This document shows positions 37,801 to 45,525 of a stretch of DNA of 64,000 nt, piece after piece (position 1 is the stretch's first letter; each line of letters starts with the position of its first letter). Position numbers and translations under genes: made by a program. Under the pieces are notes generated by a model. It had not been told where the DNA came from. It saw nothing but the letters and a program-made list of their open reading frames with translations, and did no database searches. Source of the DNA: Stomoxys calcitrans (taxonomy: Eukaryota > Arthropoda > Insecta > Diptera > Muscidae); assembly GCF_963082655.1 (NCBI RefSeq), contig NC_081555.1:17051437-17115436 (forward strand), given 5' to 3'.

Positions 37801-39047
37801 GGGCGCAATTTTCGTCCGATTGGACTGCAATTTTCCATGTTGTATTCTGATATCACTTCCAATAACTGTGCTAAGTATGGCGCAAATCGGTTCATAACCT
37901 GATATAGCTGCCATATAAACCGATCTGGGGTCTTGACTTCTTGAGCCTCTAAAGGGCGCAATTCTCATCCCATTTGAATGAAATTTGGCACGCAGCGTTT
38001 TGATATCACTTCCAACAACTGTGTTAAGTATGATTCAAATCGGTTAATAATCTGGTATAGCTGCTATATAAACCGATCTGGGATCTTGATTTCTTGAGCC
38101 TCTAAAGGGCGCAATTCTCATCCGATTTGACTGAAATTTGACACGCAGTGTTTTGGTATCACTTAAAATAATTGGGCTAAATATGGTTCAAATCAGTCCA
38201 TGTTTTGATATAGCTGCCATATAAACCGATCTTGGGTCTTGACTTCTTGAGCCTCTAGAGGGCGCAATTCTCATCCGATTTGACTAAAATTTAGCATGAG
38301 GTGTTTTGTTATGAATTCCAACAACTGTGCTAAGTATGGCGCATATCGGTACCTAACCTGATATAGCTGTCATATAAACCTATCTTGGGTTTTGACTTCT
38401 TGAGCCTCTAGAGGGCGCAATTCTCGACCGATTGGACTGAAACTTTTTTAGCATGAGGTGTTTTGGTATCACTTCCAACAACTGTGCTAAGTATGGTTCA
38501 AATCGGTCCATGTTTTGATATAGCTGCCATATAAACCGATCATGGGTCTTGACTTCTTGAGCCTCTAGAGGGCGCAATTCTCATCCGATTTGGCAGAAAT
38601 TTTGTACAACGGCTTCTCTCATGACTTTGAACATATGTATCTTATATGGTCTGAATCGATCAATAGCTTGATACAGCTCCCATATAAACCTATCTCGCGA
38701 TTTTGCTTCTTGAGCCTCTACAAGGCGAAATTCTTATCCGAATGAACTGAAATATTGCACAATGACTTCTACATTGTTCAGCATTCATTTATGGTCCGAA
38801 TAGGACTATAACATGACATAGCTCCAATAGCATAACAGTTCTTATTCAATAGTCTTTGATTGCTTAAAAAGAGATACCGCGCATAGAACTGGACAAATAC
38901 GATTCATGGTGGAGGGTATATAAGATGTGGCCCGCCCGACCAAGGCACTCATTTAGTTGTTGTTGTACTTACCCTCCTTCGATAGCATTCCGTTCGATTA
39001 TCACCCATGGAACATTTAACGCCAAAATCATTTTGAAATTTTGTTTC
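10279..39047 (-). CDS. sev: sevenless receptor tyrosine kinase, 11 recognised exons, 5' end missing
   Basis: Orthologue of Drosophila Sevenless, the R7 photoreceptor receptor for Boss, a single-pass plasma-membrane tyrosine kinase of the ROS1 type. Exons in transcript order: 39047-38973, 32869-32804, 32598-32116, 32049-31801, 31588-31263, 31202-31082, 27676-23101, 17872-17574, 17425-17234, 15091-14661, 10810-10279. Every junction is GT..AG and the phases match (0,0,0,0,2,0,1,0,0,2), giving about 2449 codons before TAG. Recognisable Sev signatures run the whole length: [86 protein letters not shown] and terminal NEGISRL. Drosophila Sev is about 2550 residues, so the signal anchor and first 200 or so residues are absent from this model. 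No frameshift or internal stop was seen in any exon, so the gene looks intact. Long introns are filled with repeats and short ones are clean. Confidence 0.96.
10811..11090. other. sev intron J-K, AT-rich part
   Basis: Very AT-rich, with loosely repeated AAATTTTATAGAAA motifs. Nothing else recognised. Confidence 0.4.
11091..11327. mobile_element. mariner-type MITE, copy 2
   Basis: 237 bp with TA on both sides, TIRs TTGGGTTGCCCAAAAAGTAA and its complement, same orientation as copy 1. Located in the last sev intron; a mini-me-like element begins directly at its right end. Confidence 0.9.
11331..12988 (+). repeat. mini-me-like element with ~153-bp tandem units
   Basis: Starts AACAAGTAAAAGCGTGCTAA then GTTCGGCAGGGCCGAATCTT, a near palindrome. 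Seven or so units of about 153 bp carry TTTATATGGCAGCTATATCA and AGAATTGCGCCCTCTAGAGG. It ends with a GACR tract (12797-12850), the core CTAGATCGACATAAAATGTC, TATATACTTTA and CCTATGGTGGAGGGTATAAA. The order unit array, GTCY tract, core, TA tract, terminus is shared with the copies at 48486 and 58929. Intronic in sev. Confidence 0.8.
12989..14420. mobile_element. Helitron-like repeat pair in inverted arrangement
   Basis: The left part (12989 to about 13480) reads TGTGTTTGTTTG...GGACCCTCCCCCTTACCC...GACTCAAATGAAAGG on the plus strand. The right part (about 13930-14420) carries the same blocks on the minus strand in reverse order, ending ACAAACAAACAAAC. The arms are about 480 bp around a centre of related inverted units. 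This gives a long imperfect palindrome inside the last sev intron. No coding potential. Confidence 0.6.
14421..14660. other. AT-rich intronic stretch beside sev exon J
   Basis: Homopolymeric A/T runs with AAAATTTTATAAA repeats up to the exon J donor. No feature beyond low complexity. Confidence 0.4.
14661..15091 (-). CDS. sev: sev exon J, kinase catalytic core and activation loop
   Basis: A 431-bp exon, phase 0 in, phase 2 out (AAATT|GTGAGT). The catalytic loop HRDLACRN lies at about 14975-15000 and DFG at 14918-14926. The activation loop [11 protein letters not shown] lies near 14880-14910, with the paired tyrosines of the insulin-receptor/ROS class, and MAPESLVDG follows. [20 protein letters not shown] and [13 protein letters not shown] complete the C-lobe and are almost invariant with Drosophila. 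The Drosophila MSPES is MAPES here, still an APE-type motif. All catalytic residues are present, so an active kinase is expected. Confidence 0.97.
15370..17160. repeat. degenerate minisatellite in sev intron I-J
   Basis: Dozens of imperfect units of about 22-27 bp based on GAGCTTTTCAAACTGTTTA fill most of this 2.1-kb intron. They are interrupted by MITE copy 3. The same motif fills 18100-19000 on the other side of exons H and I. Confidence 0.75.
15561..15797. mobile_element. mariner-type MITE, copy 3
   Basis: 237 bp flanked by TA, in the opposite orientation to copies 1 and 2 (the CATATAGTTGGCGTTGACAA block comes first). Nested in the CAAACTGTTTA minisatellite. Confidence 0.9.
17234..17425 (-). 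CDS. sev: sev exon I, kinase N-lobe helix C and hinge
   Basis: A 192-bp, 64-codon exon, phase 0 both ends, acceptor TTTTTTTAG, donor GTAAGT. It begins [20 protein letters not shown], carrying the helix-C glutamate that pairs with the VAIK lysine. [14 protein letters not shown] and the hinge [15 protein letters not shown] follow, nearly the Drosophila sequence. It ends in the short variable kinase loop SRPSSQ, which exon J continues. Confidence 0.96.
17574..17872 (-). CDS. sev: sev exon H, juxtamembrane and kinase N-lobe with P-loop
   Basis: A 299-bp exon. Its first two bases complete the codon split in exon G (acceptor TCTGTTCAG), and it ends in phase 0. It encodes [20 protein letters not shown], a basic juxtamembrane stop-transfer and the Sev SRPSIWSN signature. 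[15 protein letters not shown] follows, then the glycine loop [12 protein letters not shown] (about 17626-17661). The last codon, AAG at 17574-17576, is the catalytic lysine of VAIK. The donor GTAAGG follows directly. Confidence 0.96.
18060..19005. repeat. CAAACTGTTTA minisatellite, second block
   Basis: Same unit family as 15370-17160, plus a longer period. GTTTGGGGAGCTTTTCCAA, TTTGCGAAACTTTTCAAACT and GTTGAAGGCCTTAAGAGCAT recur near 18440, 18630 and 18820 (about 190 bp), so a higher-order repeat is forming. Confidence 0.75.
19006..19604 (+). repeat. mini-me-like element, degenerate
   Basis: Units with TCGGTATATACGGCAGCTAT and AAATTTCAGTGAAAACAG lead to a GACR tract at 19540-19575 (ACAGACGGATAGACAAACGA). 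The core is poorly preserved. It joins straight into the next minisatellite. Confidence 0.5.
19605..22990. repeat. ACGCCACGTTTTTCAAAA minisatellite, ~3.4 kb
   Basis: About 150 imperfect units of 18-22 bp around AACGCCACGTTTTTCAAAAG. Higher-order blocks starting CATATTCCTCAAGAAGCGCT recur near 21110, 21415, 21780 and 22285 (300-500 bp apart), showing recent unequal exchange. It fills most of sev intron G-H and stops about 110 bp from the exon G donor. Long open frames here (FKNATFFK-like) are repeat translations. Confidence 0.85.
23101..27676 (-). CDS. sev: sev exon G, main ectodomain, processing site and transmembrane span
   Basis: A single 4576-bp exon of 1525 uninterrupted codons plus one base (phase 0 in, phase 1 out). 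It starts [16 protein letters not shown] after acceptor TTTCTTTCAG. Propeller blades include [13 protein letters not shown] near 26550-26595 and [15 protein letters not shown] near 25100-25150. Fibronectin III modules lie between and after them. KRIRRE at about 23466-23483 is a basic site where Drosophila Sev has its long Arg run, consistent with cleavage into alpha and beta chains (known for Drosophila, inferred here). A hydrophobic span, about 23108-23176 ([20 protein letters not shown]), crosses the membrane and is followed by IIRK. Donor AAAG|GTAAGT. Many N-x-S/T sequons are visible. Confidence 0.97.
27740..28230 (+). mobile_element. Helitron-like fragment
   Basis: Starts TTTATATAAAAATCAATTTG and continues through GAACCGATTTTCTGG, GGACCCTCCCCCTTATC and GGGACTCAAATGAAAGGTAT, the same block order as at 12989 and 59786. 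The 3' end is missing. Located in sev intron F-G. Confidence 0.55.
28231..28785 (-). pseudogene. possible retroelement ORF1 (gag-like) fragment
   Basis: The minus-strand frame between about 28480 and 28230 reads [40 protein letters not shown] and [17 protein letters not shown], with stops. It is Ser/Thr/Glu-rich and unlike the surrounding repeats in base composition. I think of a LINE ORF1, but no Zn-knuckle is visible. A plus-strand open frame over the same DNA is less protein-like. Confidence 0.3.
28786..30985. repeat. GACA/GTCA simple-repeat array, 2.2 kb
   Basis: Variants of GACAGACAGTCA and GACAGACAGCCA. The tract 29697-30060 is an almost perfect run of the 12-mer CAGACAGACAGT. At its right end a degraded element core (ACATAGCTAAATCGAATTTC then GTCCATGCGTATACT) remains. 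This is the layout expected if the array grew from the GTCY proto-microsatellite of a dispersed repeat. Lies within sev intron F-G, ending about 100 bp from exon F. Confidence 0.9.
31082..31202 (-). CDS. sev: sev exon F, propeller strand region
   Basis: A 121-bp exon. Acceptor ATTTTTTAG; the first base completes the codon split in exon E. It encodes [19 protein letters not shown] then [14 protein letters not shown], matching the Drosophila pattern RRLSFDWLHHRLYFAMES (a YWTD-like blade). The donor is GTAAGA, phase 0. The next intron, 3.4 kb, holds the GACA/GTCA array, whose edge lies within about 100 bp of this donor. Confidence 0.94.
31263..31588 (-). CDS. sev: sev exon E, end of fibronectin repeat and start of first beta-propeller
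   Basis: A 326-bp exon, entering in phase 0 and leaving in phase 2 (AG|GTAAGC). It carries [20 protein letters not shown] and [13 protein letters not shown], the Sev counterpart of SMINKQGEGPVAKGF, and then [16 protein letters not shown]. It ends in [13 protein letters not shown], which begins the propeller-like region. The split serine codon is completed by the first base of exon F. The intron between E and F is only 60 bp. Confidence 0.94.
31801..32049 (-). CDS. sev: sev exon D, fibronectin III repeat
   Basis: A 249-bp, 83-codon exon, phase 0 both ends, with acceptor TATTTTCAG and donor GTAAGA. Its start [20 protein letters not shown] corresponds to Drosophila [29 protein letters not shown] and [15 protein letters not shown] follow, a typical fibronectin III B-C strand layout. 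It is extracellular. It continues in exon E across a 212-bp intron. Confidence 0.95.
32116..32598 (-). CDS. sev: sev exon C, N-terminal ectodomain and first fibronectin III region
   Basis: A 483-bp, 161-codon exon, phase 0 both ends, acceptor TTTTCCTGTAG, donor GTAAGT. It opens with [20 protein letters not shown], the diagnostic Sev motif. LYWHLQRL follows, then [13 protein letters not shown] and GLVPYTSYR. The exon includes a stretch of simple ATATATAK coded by GCAACTGCA repeats and several Gln runs not needed for the fold, as expected for a diverging ectodomain. It reads directly into exon D, where [11 protein letters not shown] restores the conserved sequence across a 66-bp intron. Confidence 0.95.
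32804..32869 (-). CDS. sev: sev exon B, Cys-rich N-terminal segment
   Basis: A 66-bp, 22-codon exon with acceptor CTCTTTGTAG and donor GTAAGT, phase 0 both sides. It encodes [22 protein letters not shown]. That matches the Drosophila stretch CTKGCAQWYRALKELESCQEAC in length and in all four cysteines plus the aromatic pair. It joins in frame to exon C, giving [15 protein letters not shown]. The following intron is 205 bp. Confidence 0.92.
33235..33574. repeat. ~135-bp tandem repeat, about 2.5 copies
   Basis: GGACCCGAGGATGGAAACAT, TTTCCTCAAGATTCGGAAGA and AGGATAGGCAAGAATCCTAA recur near 33240, 33385 and 33520. No known family. It abuts the decayed transposase to its right. Confidence 0.6.
33575..34960 (-). 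pseudogene. Tc1/mariner-type transposase pseudogene with nine 124-bp internal tandem copies
   Basis: The minus strand starts MNRLTNEQ at about 34957. It then shows a deletion from the N-terminal helix-turn-helix region to [11 protein letters not shown], then [40 protein letters not shown] and [17 protein letters not shown]. The central segment (about 33620-34730) is present nine times with a 123-124-bp period. Variants are arranged in a 371-bp three-unit higher-order repeat. Since 124 is not a multiple of three, the frame is broken at each joint. Clearly inactive. Confidence 0.85.
35015..35330 (-). mobile_element. tRNA-derived SINE
   Basis: On the minus strand the head reads GGCCACTGTAGCGCAGAGAT with TAGCATGTCCGCC, a Pol III A box, and GGGTTCGAATCC, the B box. 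A body with GGTACTATGCCATGTAAAAC follows, ending GCAGTCCGATTC reversed as GAATCGGACTGCACTCATTG. Not a functional tRNA (no proper acceptor stem). Same family as 40862 and 51970. Confidence 0.8.
35331..35570 (-). repeat. mini-me-like element remnant
   Basis: Contains GATCTACAATATATACTGTA, TCTCCTATAAGACATCTTGA and the terminal GTTTCGGCCCGGGCGAACTT. The GTCY tract is absent. Adjacent to the SINE. Confidence 0.45.
35571..36500. other. low-repeat island in sev intron A-B
   Basis: About 930 bp without dispersed repeats. It contains a (CT)n tract at 36120-36160 and a (GT)n tract at 36232-36262. No convincing exon: minus-strand frames are short and lack Sev-like sequence. In Drosophila sev, expression depends on gene-internal enhancers, so this is a plausible site for regulatory DNA (inference only). 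Confidence 0.35.
36501..36650. repeat. 80-bp tandem duplication
   Basis: GAATTTTAAATATGTATGGG followed by CATTAGTATACCCCTGCTGT occurs at about 36515-36565 and again at 36600-36645. Confidence 0.6.
36655..38945 (-). repeat. mini-me-like element with ~153-bp units, minus orientation
   Basis: Begins TATACCCTCCACCATACGAT, then TATATATTCTTGATCGTCGT (TA tract plus core, itself duplicated at 36800), (GTCC/GTCT)n at 36840-36870, and about 13 units with TGCCATATAAACCGATCT. It ends GGTGGAGGGTATATAAGATG then GCCCGCCC. Blocks 37268-37501 and 37728-37961 are identical at protein-frame level and 460 bp apart. Fills the 5' half of sev intron A-B, reaching about 28 bp from exon A. Confidence 0.8.
38973..39047 (-). 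CDS. sev: sev exon A (5'-most recognised), Cys-rich N-terminal segment
   Basis: A 75-bp, 25-codon exon bounded by acceptor TTATTCCAG and donor GTAAGT, phase 0 at both ends. It encodes [12 protein letters not shown] followed by [13 protein letters not shown]. This aligns with the Drosophila Sev segment reading DEFGIQCEK..NGEKCYK, conserving both cysteines and the FG motif. It is separated from exon B by a 6.1-kb intron full of repeats, and a repeat-element terminus lies only about 28 bp from its donor. The codons upstream in the mRNA are not identified. Homology plus correct splice signals make the call firm despite the short length. Confidence 0.85.
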
Positions 39048-40020
39048 CTGGAATAAGAAAAGAAAAGAAAAACAAACATAATTATTTTTTTTCAAGCTAT
39101 AACAACTAATAATGATGAAAAAAAAAAAAAGAAAAACAGTGTAAAATTGGTTTGCCCTCTAAATTTTCACAATGCTTCATTTACATTTTAAATTCAATTA
39201 CCAATGAAAAAAAAAACGATAGCACATTATTTATGAAATTATTGAGTATTGAGGTGTTTACTTTACATTTGGGAATGATAATCATCCTCATTATCATCAA
39301 AATTCGCATTAATTACTTGGGCTAATAAACTTCCTGGTTAAAATAAACTCATAATGATAAATAAATGATTTAAAATTCAAATAAAAAATTCAAAATATAA
39401 AGCTGCTCATTATAAAGTCCATTAAGGACAAAGGCTGTTAAATCAAAGTTAATTAAGGGATTAAAAAATTCCCCATAAAAAGACACAAATCACTTTTATT
39501 ATAATTTTTTTTTTTTTTTTTCAATTTTAGAAAATTGATTAACTCATAAATCTCATTAATTCTTAAATCGAATACAAAATTATTTAATCTTGCTCACTTG
39601 TCAATTTTTATATTCCACAATTTGTGGTTTTCATGCTTCCCTTTGTTGCCCTCTCTTCCATCATATCGCCAGCCTTGCTTATCCCTCTCTTAAATGTCAT
39701 TTAAATAATTAGAATGCTTTTCCATTGTTTTCTCGTTTTCTCGTTGTCTGCTGTCTGTTTTTGTCCTTGTTAACCTGCTATATCACATTTCAAATTTGTC
39801 AAGTTAACGATCATGATGGTTATCGCAAAGCCACATTGATGCTCGTGAAACTGAGCTGAATCAATTCAGCTGCAAATAGAGATGGCACATCCACCATTAA
39901 ACATTATCTCAAAGACACACATTTAAGATACAATCACAATTTTCGCAAAACGAGAATTGCCACTTTGGCATCATGCAGATAAGGCAACACACACAGTGGA
40001 ACATGGTAGAAATAATTGAA
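39048..40020. other. AT-rich low-repeat island upstream of exon A
   Basis: No tandem or dispersed repeat that I recognise. Contains GATAATCATCCTCATTATCATC and TGATGGTTATCGCAAAG, but no exon with Sev-like sequence. Probably intronic if upstream exons exist. Confidence 0.35.
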
Positions 40021-40780
40021 AATAACACAAGTAAAAAGGCATAAATTTCGGCGGGGTCGAACTTTGGATACCCACCACCATAGATTCTGTTGATGAACTT
40101 AATTTTATTCTACATGCCAAGCTTCTGTCAAACACGCAAAAATTAAAGCTTCTAGGAACCGAACAAGGAAGATCGAGAGACCGATTTATATGGGAGCTAT
40201 ATCAGGTTATCGACCAATTTGGACCGTACATAGCACAGTTGTTGGAAGTCGTAACATAACACCGAATGCAAAATGACAGCCAAATTGGGCAAACATTGCG
40301 GCTTTTAAGGGCTCAAGCAGTCAAATCGGGAGATTGGTTTGTATGGGAGCTATATCAGGTTCTTGATCGATTTAGACCATACTTGGCCCAATTATTGGAA
40401 GTCATAACAGATACTAAGTGCAAACTTTCAGCCAAATCGGGTAAAAATTGAGGCTTCCAGGGGCTCAAGAAGTCAAATCGGGAGATCTGTTTATATGTGA
40501 GCTATATCTGAACCGATATGACCCATTAACAATCCCCAACGACCTACATCAATATGAAATATCTGTGAAAAAGATATTTCATAAAATTTCAAAAATCGAG
40601 CTTTACGCGTTCGACCTCTATCGTGATTTTGACAGACGGACGGACGGACATTGCTAGATCGACTCAGATCGTTGAAGCGATCAAGAATATAATTACGTTA
40701 TCTTAGACGAATATTTGGAGGTGCTACAAACAGAATGACTAGATTTGTATACCCAAATTTTATGGTGGTGGTTATAAGAA
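40021..40780 (+). repeat. mini-me-like element, short copy
   Basis: Starts ACAAGTAAAAAGGCATAAAT and TTCGGCGGGGTCGAACTTTG. It has about three units (TATATGGGAGCTATATCAGG), a GACG tract at 40630-40650, the core GCTAGATCGACTCAGATCG, and ends TTTTATGGTGGTGGTTATAA. Confidence 0.75.
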
Positions 40781-40861
40781 GGGAGATACAACCGAAAGAT
40801 ATGAAATGCAGATTTTGATATGGTAAGGCGTATTCTAATACAATAACGCAAAATGTTGGAA

Positions 40862-41130
40862 GGCCACCATAGCGCAGGGTTCAAATTAACGCCTGGGTTC
40901 GAATCCTGGCGAGACCATCAGAAAAATATCTGAGCGGTGGTTTTCCCCTTCTAATGCTGTCATTATTTGTGAGGTACTATGCCATGTAAAAACTTCTCTC
41001 AAAAGAGATGTCGCACTGCGGCACGCCCTTTGGACTCGTTTTTCAAAGGAGGCCCATTATCATTGAGCTTAAACTTGAAGCTGACTGTACTCATTGATAT
41101 GTGAGAAGTTCCTTGGGCGAAAGTAGCATT
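40862..41130 (+). mobile_element. tRNA-derived SINE with deleted head
   Basis: GGCCACCATAGCGCAGGGTT joins directly to CGCCTGGGTTCGAATCCTGG, so the anticodon-arm region between the A and B boxes is largely gone. The body and tail (GTACTATGCCATGTAAAAAC; CTCATTGATATGTGAGAAG) are intact. Confidence 0.75.
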
Positions 41131-41207
41131 TGCAAATGTTGGCCAGGAAGTGTTGTGAGAATGAAAGTGGATGTCGCAGCCAATCAATCAGAGCTCATGG
41201 ATGGTTT

Positions 41208-42745
41208 ACGAAAAGTTGATTTGTATACCAACCACCATAGGATAGTGGGTATATTCATTTAGTCATTTCGTCTGCCACACATCGGAATATCCATTTCCGA
41301 TCCTAGGAAGTATATATATATCGGATCGTCGTAAAATTCTCAGACAAATAAACAATGTCCGTGTGTCCGTCCGTCCGTCTAATGGTTGAAATCACGCTAC
41401 AGTCTAGAAAAAAAGAGATATTGAGCTGAAAATTTGCACAGAGAAAGTTAAGTTCCAAGATGGGCTATATCGGACTTTATCTTGATATAGCCCCCATATA
41501 GACCGATTCGCCGATTTAAGGTCTTAGGCCCATAAAAGCCACATTTATTATCCGATTTTACTGAAATTTGAGTTGCGTTAGACCCTTCGACATTTTTTTT
41601 CAATTTGGTCCAGATCGGTCCAGATCTCTCGATTTAAGGTATTGGACCCTGGCACGTCTTTTTGTTTTGCCAAAATTTCTAAAAGTGAGTTGTGTTAGAC
41701 CATTCGTTATATTTCTTCTATTTGGTCCAGATCAGTTCAGATTTGAATATAGCTGTCATATAGACCAATCCGCCGATTTAGGGTCTTAGGCCCATAAAAG
41801 CCACGTTCATTGTCCGATTTTGCTGAAATTCGGCCCTTGGACATGTTTCTTCAATTTGGGCCCGATCGGTTATGGTTTGGATATAGCTGCCATATAAACC
41901 GATCTCTCGATTTAAGGTATTAGACCCATAAAAGGCTCATTTTTTGTCCGATTTCGCCGAAATTTGGGAGAGTGAGTTGTGTAGGGCCCGTCGACATCCT
42001 TCTCCAATTTGGCTCAGATCGGTGCAGATTTGGATATAGCCGCCATACAGACCGATATCTCGATTTAAGGTTTTGGGCCCATAAAAGGGGCATTTATTGA
42101 CCGATTTCGCAGAAATTTGGCACAGTGAGTTGTGTTAGGCGATAGTTTTCTGCAACTTGGCCCCATAAAAGGCACATTTATAATCCGATTTCACTGTAAT
42201 TTGACACAGTGACTTATGTTAGCCTTTTCGACATTCGTGTCGTATATATTGGGTTGCCCAAAAAGTAATTGCGGATTTTGTAAAAGAAAGTAAATACATT
42301 TTTAATAAAACTTAGAATGAACTTTAATCAAATATACTTTTTTACACTTTTTTTCTAAAGCAAGCAAAAAGTAACAGCTGATAACTGACAGAAGTAAGAA
42401 TGCAATTACAGAGTCACAAGCTGTGAAAAAAATTTGTCAACGCCGACTATATGAAAAATCCGCAATTACTTTTTGGGCAACCCAATACTTCAAATCGGTT
42501 TATTTTTATATATAGCTACTTAAAAGACCAATATTTTGTTAGAAACAGGTGAACAATGACGTGTACTTATAAGTATTTGGTCCAAATCGGAACATATTTC
42601 GATATAGCTGTTATGGGCCATAAGTTATTCATTTTTCACCGGATTTTGACGAAAGGTGGTTTACATATATACCCGAGGTGGTGGGTATCCAAAGTTCGGT
42701 CCGGCCGAACTTTACGCCGTTTTACTTGTTTTATTTCATTTTATT
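41208..42745 (-). repeat. mini-me-like element, minus orientation, hosting a MITE
   Basis: Starts TACCAACCACCATAGGATAG, then TATATATATCGGATCGTCGT and (GTCC)n at 41358-41380. Units with TCTCGATTTAAGGTATTAGA follow, and it ends CGAGGTGGTGGGTATCC and GTCCGGCCGAACTTTACGCC. MITE copy 4 sits inside at 42249. Confidence 0.75.
42249..42485. mobile_element. mariner-type MITE, copy 4
   Basis: 237 bp flanked by TA duplications. TIRs TTGGGTTGCCCAAAAAGTAA and complement intact. Nested in the mini-me-like element, so it is younger than that insertion. Confidence 0.9.
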
Positions 42746-43439
42746 ATAATTAATTTTTTAATATATTTTATTTTATTTTTTTTTTTGTTTCCACTGTTTT
42801 GTGCTAAAAATGCGACCGTTTATTCAGTATGACTGATTTTTCTTCAAACACACATCTAGACATACCATAATCATTTTCCCTGATTTGCATAATTAAGAAG
42901 CCTCAAATACACATAAAATTCACACACACACACACACGCACAAACACACTCTTATACAAATTGTAATAATTGCCTGAAAGCCACTCCATACAATAGCCTA
43001 CATCAAAATCCCCATCATCGTCATCGTCAATGATTCCTATCAAAAATTTATGAATGAATTGCAATTTGCCGAGATGTTGCTGATTAATGGCCACGTTTTC
43101 CATATTCCATGGAGCTTTTCTGGGGATTCTTTTGATTAAACTCAGCCCTGGAAACTTTACTAATGCCTGAAAGTTAATGGGTCATATTAAATTTTCCAGC
43201 TACCGCCAATCTTGTGCAAATTCATGATGGCCTTTATGGCTAAACATGTTGTGGGAATAAAGAGGAAAATGGGGGTAGAGGTATGGAAATGGGGTGAGAT
43301 TATATGGGAAATTCTTGTTTGGAATATGGGGCTTTTTCCATGGGGTTTCTTAAGTTTGTCAATTTGCCTATAGTAGCGCTAACAATAATTAAAGGAAATA
43401 TACAAATTGTGGTCAAAGTCACATCGGATCCAAATTGTA
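42746..43439. other. low-repeat island with (CA)n and an open frame
   Basis: Contains a (CA)n tract near 42920-42945. On the minus strand an acceptor-like TTAACTTTCAG at about 43167 opens a 55-codon frame (LVKFPGLSLIKRIPRKAPWN onward) that reaches GAT|GTAGGC at 43002. No similarity to Sev or any known family that I recognise; see findings. Confidence 0.25.
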
Positions 43440-43657
43440 GGTTGCCCAAAAAGTAATTGCGGATTTTTTAAAAGAAAGTAAATGCATTTTTAATAAAACT
43501 TAGAATGAACTTTAATCAAATATACTTTAACAGCAAGCTAAAAGTAACAGCTGATAACTGACAGAAGAAAGAATGCAATTACAGAGTCACAAGCTGTGAA
43601 AAAATTTGTCAACGCCGACTATATAACAAATCCGCAATTACTTTTTGGGCAACCCAA
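43440..43657. mobile_element. mariner-type MITE, copy 5, left end truncated
   Basis: About 218 bp. The left TIR lacks its first bases (GTAGGTTGCCCAAAAAG) and about 20 bp after AAATATACTTTA are deleted. The right TIR is intact. It abuts the left edge of the GACA higher-order array. Confidence 0.85.
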
Positions 43658-43659
43658 TA

Positions 43660-45525
43660 GATGGATTTACAGAGAGATATTCGAGCAGAAAGACGGACAG
43701 AAAAATATGCGGAGATGCAGATATACGGACAGATAGACATTGAGATGGGCGGATGTATAGACAGACAGACAGGTGGAGCATACACAGAAAAACTGACATT
43801 CGGACTTTCGGATGGACGGATATACAGATAAACGGATATACAGACAGGTGCACGGATATACAGACAGACAGATGGACGGATATACTAACCGTCATAGAGA
43901 TGGTCGGACAGACAGACATACAGACTTACTGTCTGACATTGGGACAGATATAGGAACATAATGACATAAAGTGGACGGACGAAGGACCGAAAAACGAAAA
44001 GACAGACAGTCGGACGGACAGACATACAAACGAACATACGAACGGATATACAGACAGGCGGACAGATATACGGATAGACAGATATTCGAAAGGGCGGATG
44101 AATAGACAGACAGATGGAGGATACACAGAAATACTGACATTCGGACTTTCGGATGGACGGATATACAGATAGACGGGTATACAAACAGATTCACGGATAT
44201 ACAGACAGACAGGTGGACAGATATACTAACCGACATAGAGATGGTCGGACAGACAGACATACAGACTTGCTGTCTGATATTGGGACAGATATAAGAACAG
44301 AATGGAATAAAGACGACGGACGAAGGACCGAAAAACGGAAGTACAGGCAGTGGGAAGGACAGACATACAGACGAACATACGAACGGATATACAGACAGGC
44401 GGACAGATATACGGATAGACAGAATTTCAAATGGGGAGATATATAGACAGACAGACAGATGGAGGATACACAGAAAGACTGACATTCGGACTTTCGGATG
44501 GACGGATATACAGATAAACGGATATACAGACAGATGCACGGATATACAGACAGTGGCCGGATATACAAACAGATGGACGGATTTAGTAACCAAAATAGAT
44601 ATGGTCGGACAGAGAGACATGCAGACTTATAGTCGGATATTGGGACAGATATAAGAACAGAATGACATAAAGTGAACGGACGAAGGACCGAAAAACGGAA
44701 TGACAGACAGTGGGACGGACAGACATACAGACGAACATACGTACGGATATACAGACAGGCGGACAGATATACGGTTAGACAGACGTTCAAATGGGCTGAT
44801 GTATAGACAGACAGATGGAGGATACACAGAAAGACTGACATTCGGACTTTCGGATGGACGGATATACAGATAAACGGATATACAGACAAAAGCACGGATA
44901 TACAGACAGTGGACGGATATACAGACAGATGGACGGATTTACTAACCGATATAAAGATGGTCGGACAGACAGACATACAGATTTACTGTCTGATATTGGA
45001 ACAGATATAAGAACAGCATGACATAAAGTGGACTGACGAAGGACCGAAAAACGGAATGACAGACAGTGGGACGGACAGACATACAGACGAACATACGAAC
45101 GGATATACAGACAGGCGGACAGATGTACGGATAGACATATATTCGAAAGGGCGGATGAATAGACAGACAGATGGAGAATACACAGAAAGACTGACATTCG
45201 GACTTTCGGATGGACGGATATACAGATAAACGGATATACAGACAGAAGCACGGATATACAGACAGATGGATGGATATACAGACAGATGGATGGATATACA
45301 GACAGATGGACGGATGTAATGACCGAAATAGAGACTGCCGGACAGACATACATACAGACTTGCTGTCTGATATTGGGACAGATATAAGAACAGAATGACA
45401 GAAAGTGGACGGACGAAGGACCGAAAAACGGAAAGACAGACAGTCGGATGGACAGACGAATATACGAACGGATATACAGACAGGCTGACAGATATACGGA
45501 TAGACTAACATAATGTTATAAGTCA
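43660..45525. repeat. GACA-rich array with ~340-356-bp higher-order units
   Basis: GATA/GACG/GACA words organised into five large units. The marker GACATTCGGACTTTCGGATG occurs at 43795, 44136, 44481, 44837 and 45193. Other shared blocks are GGACGAAGGACCGAAAAACG and ATATTGGGACAGATATAAGA. Long open frames on both strands (LSVCLS-type and TDRQTD-type) are repeat translations. Confidence 0.88.
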
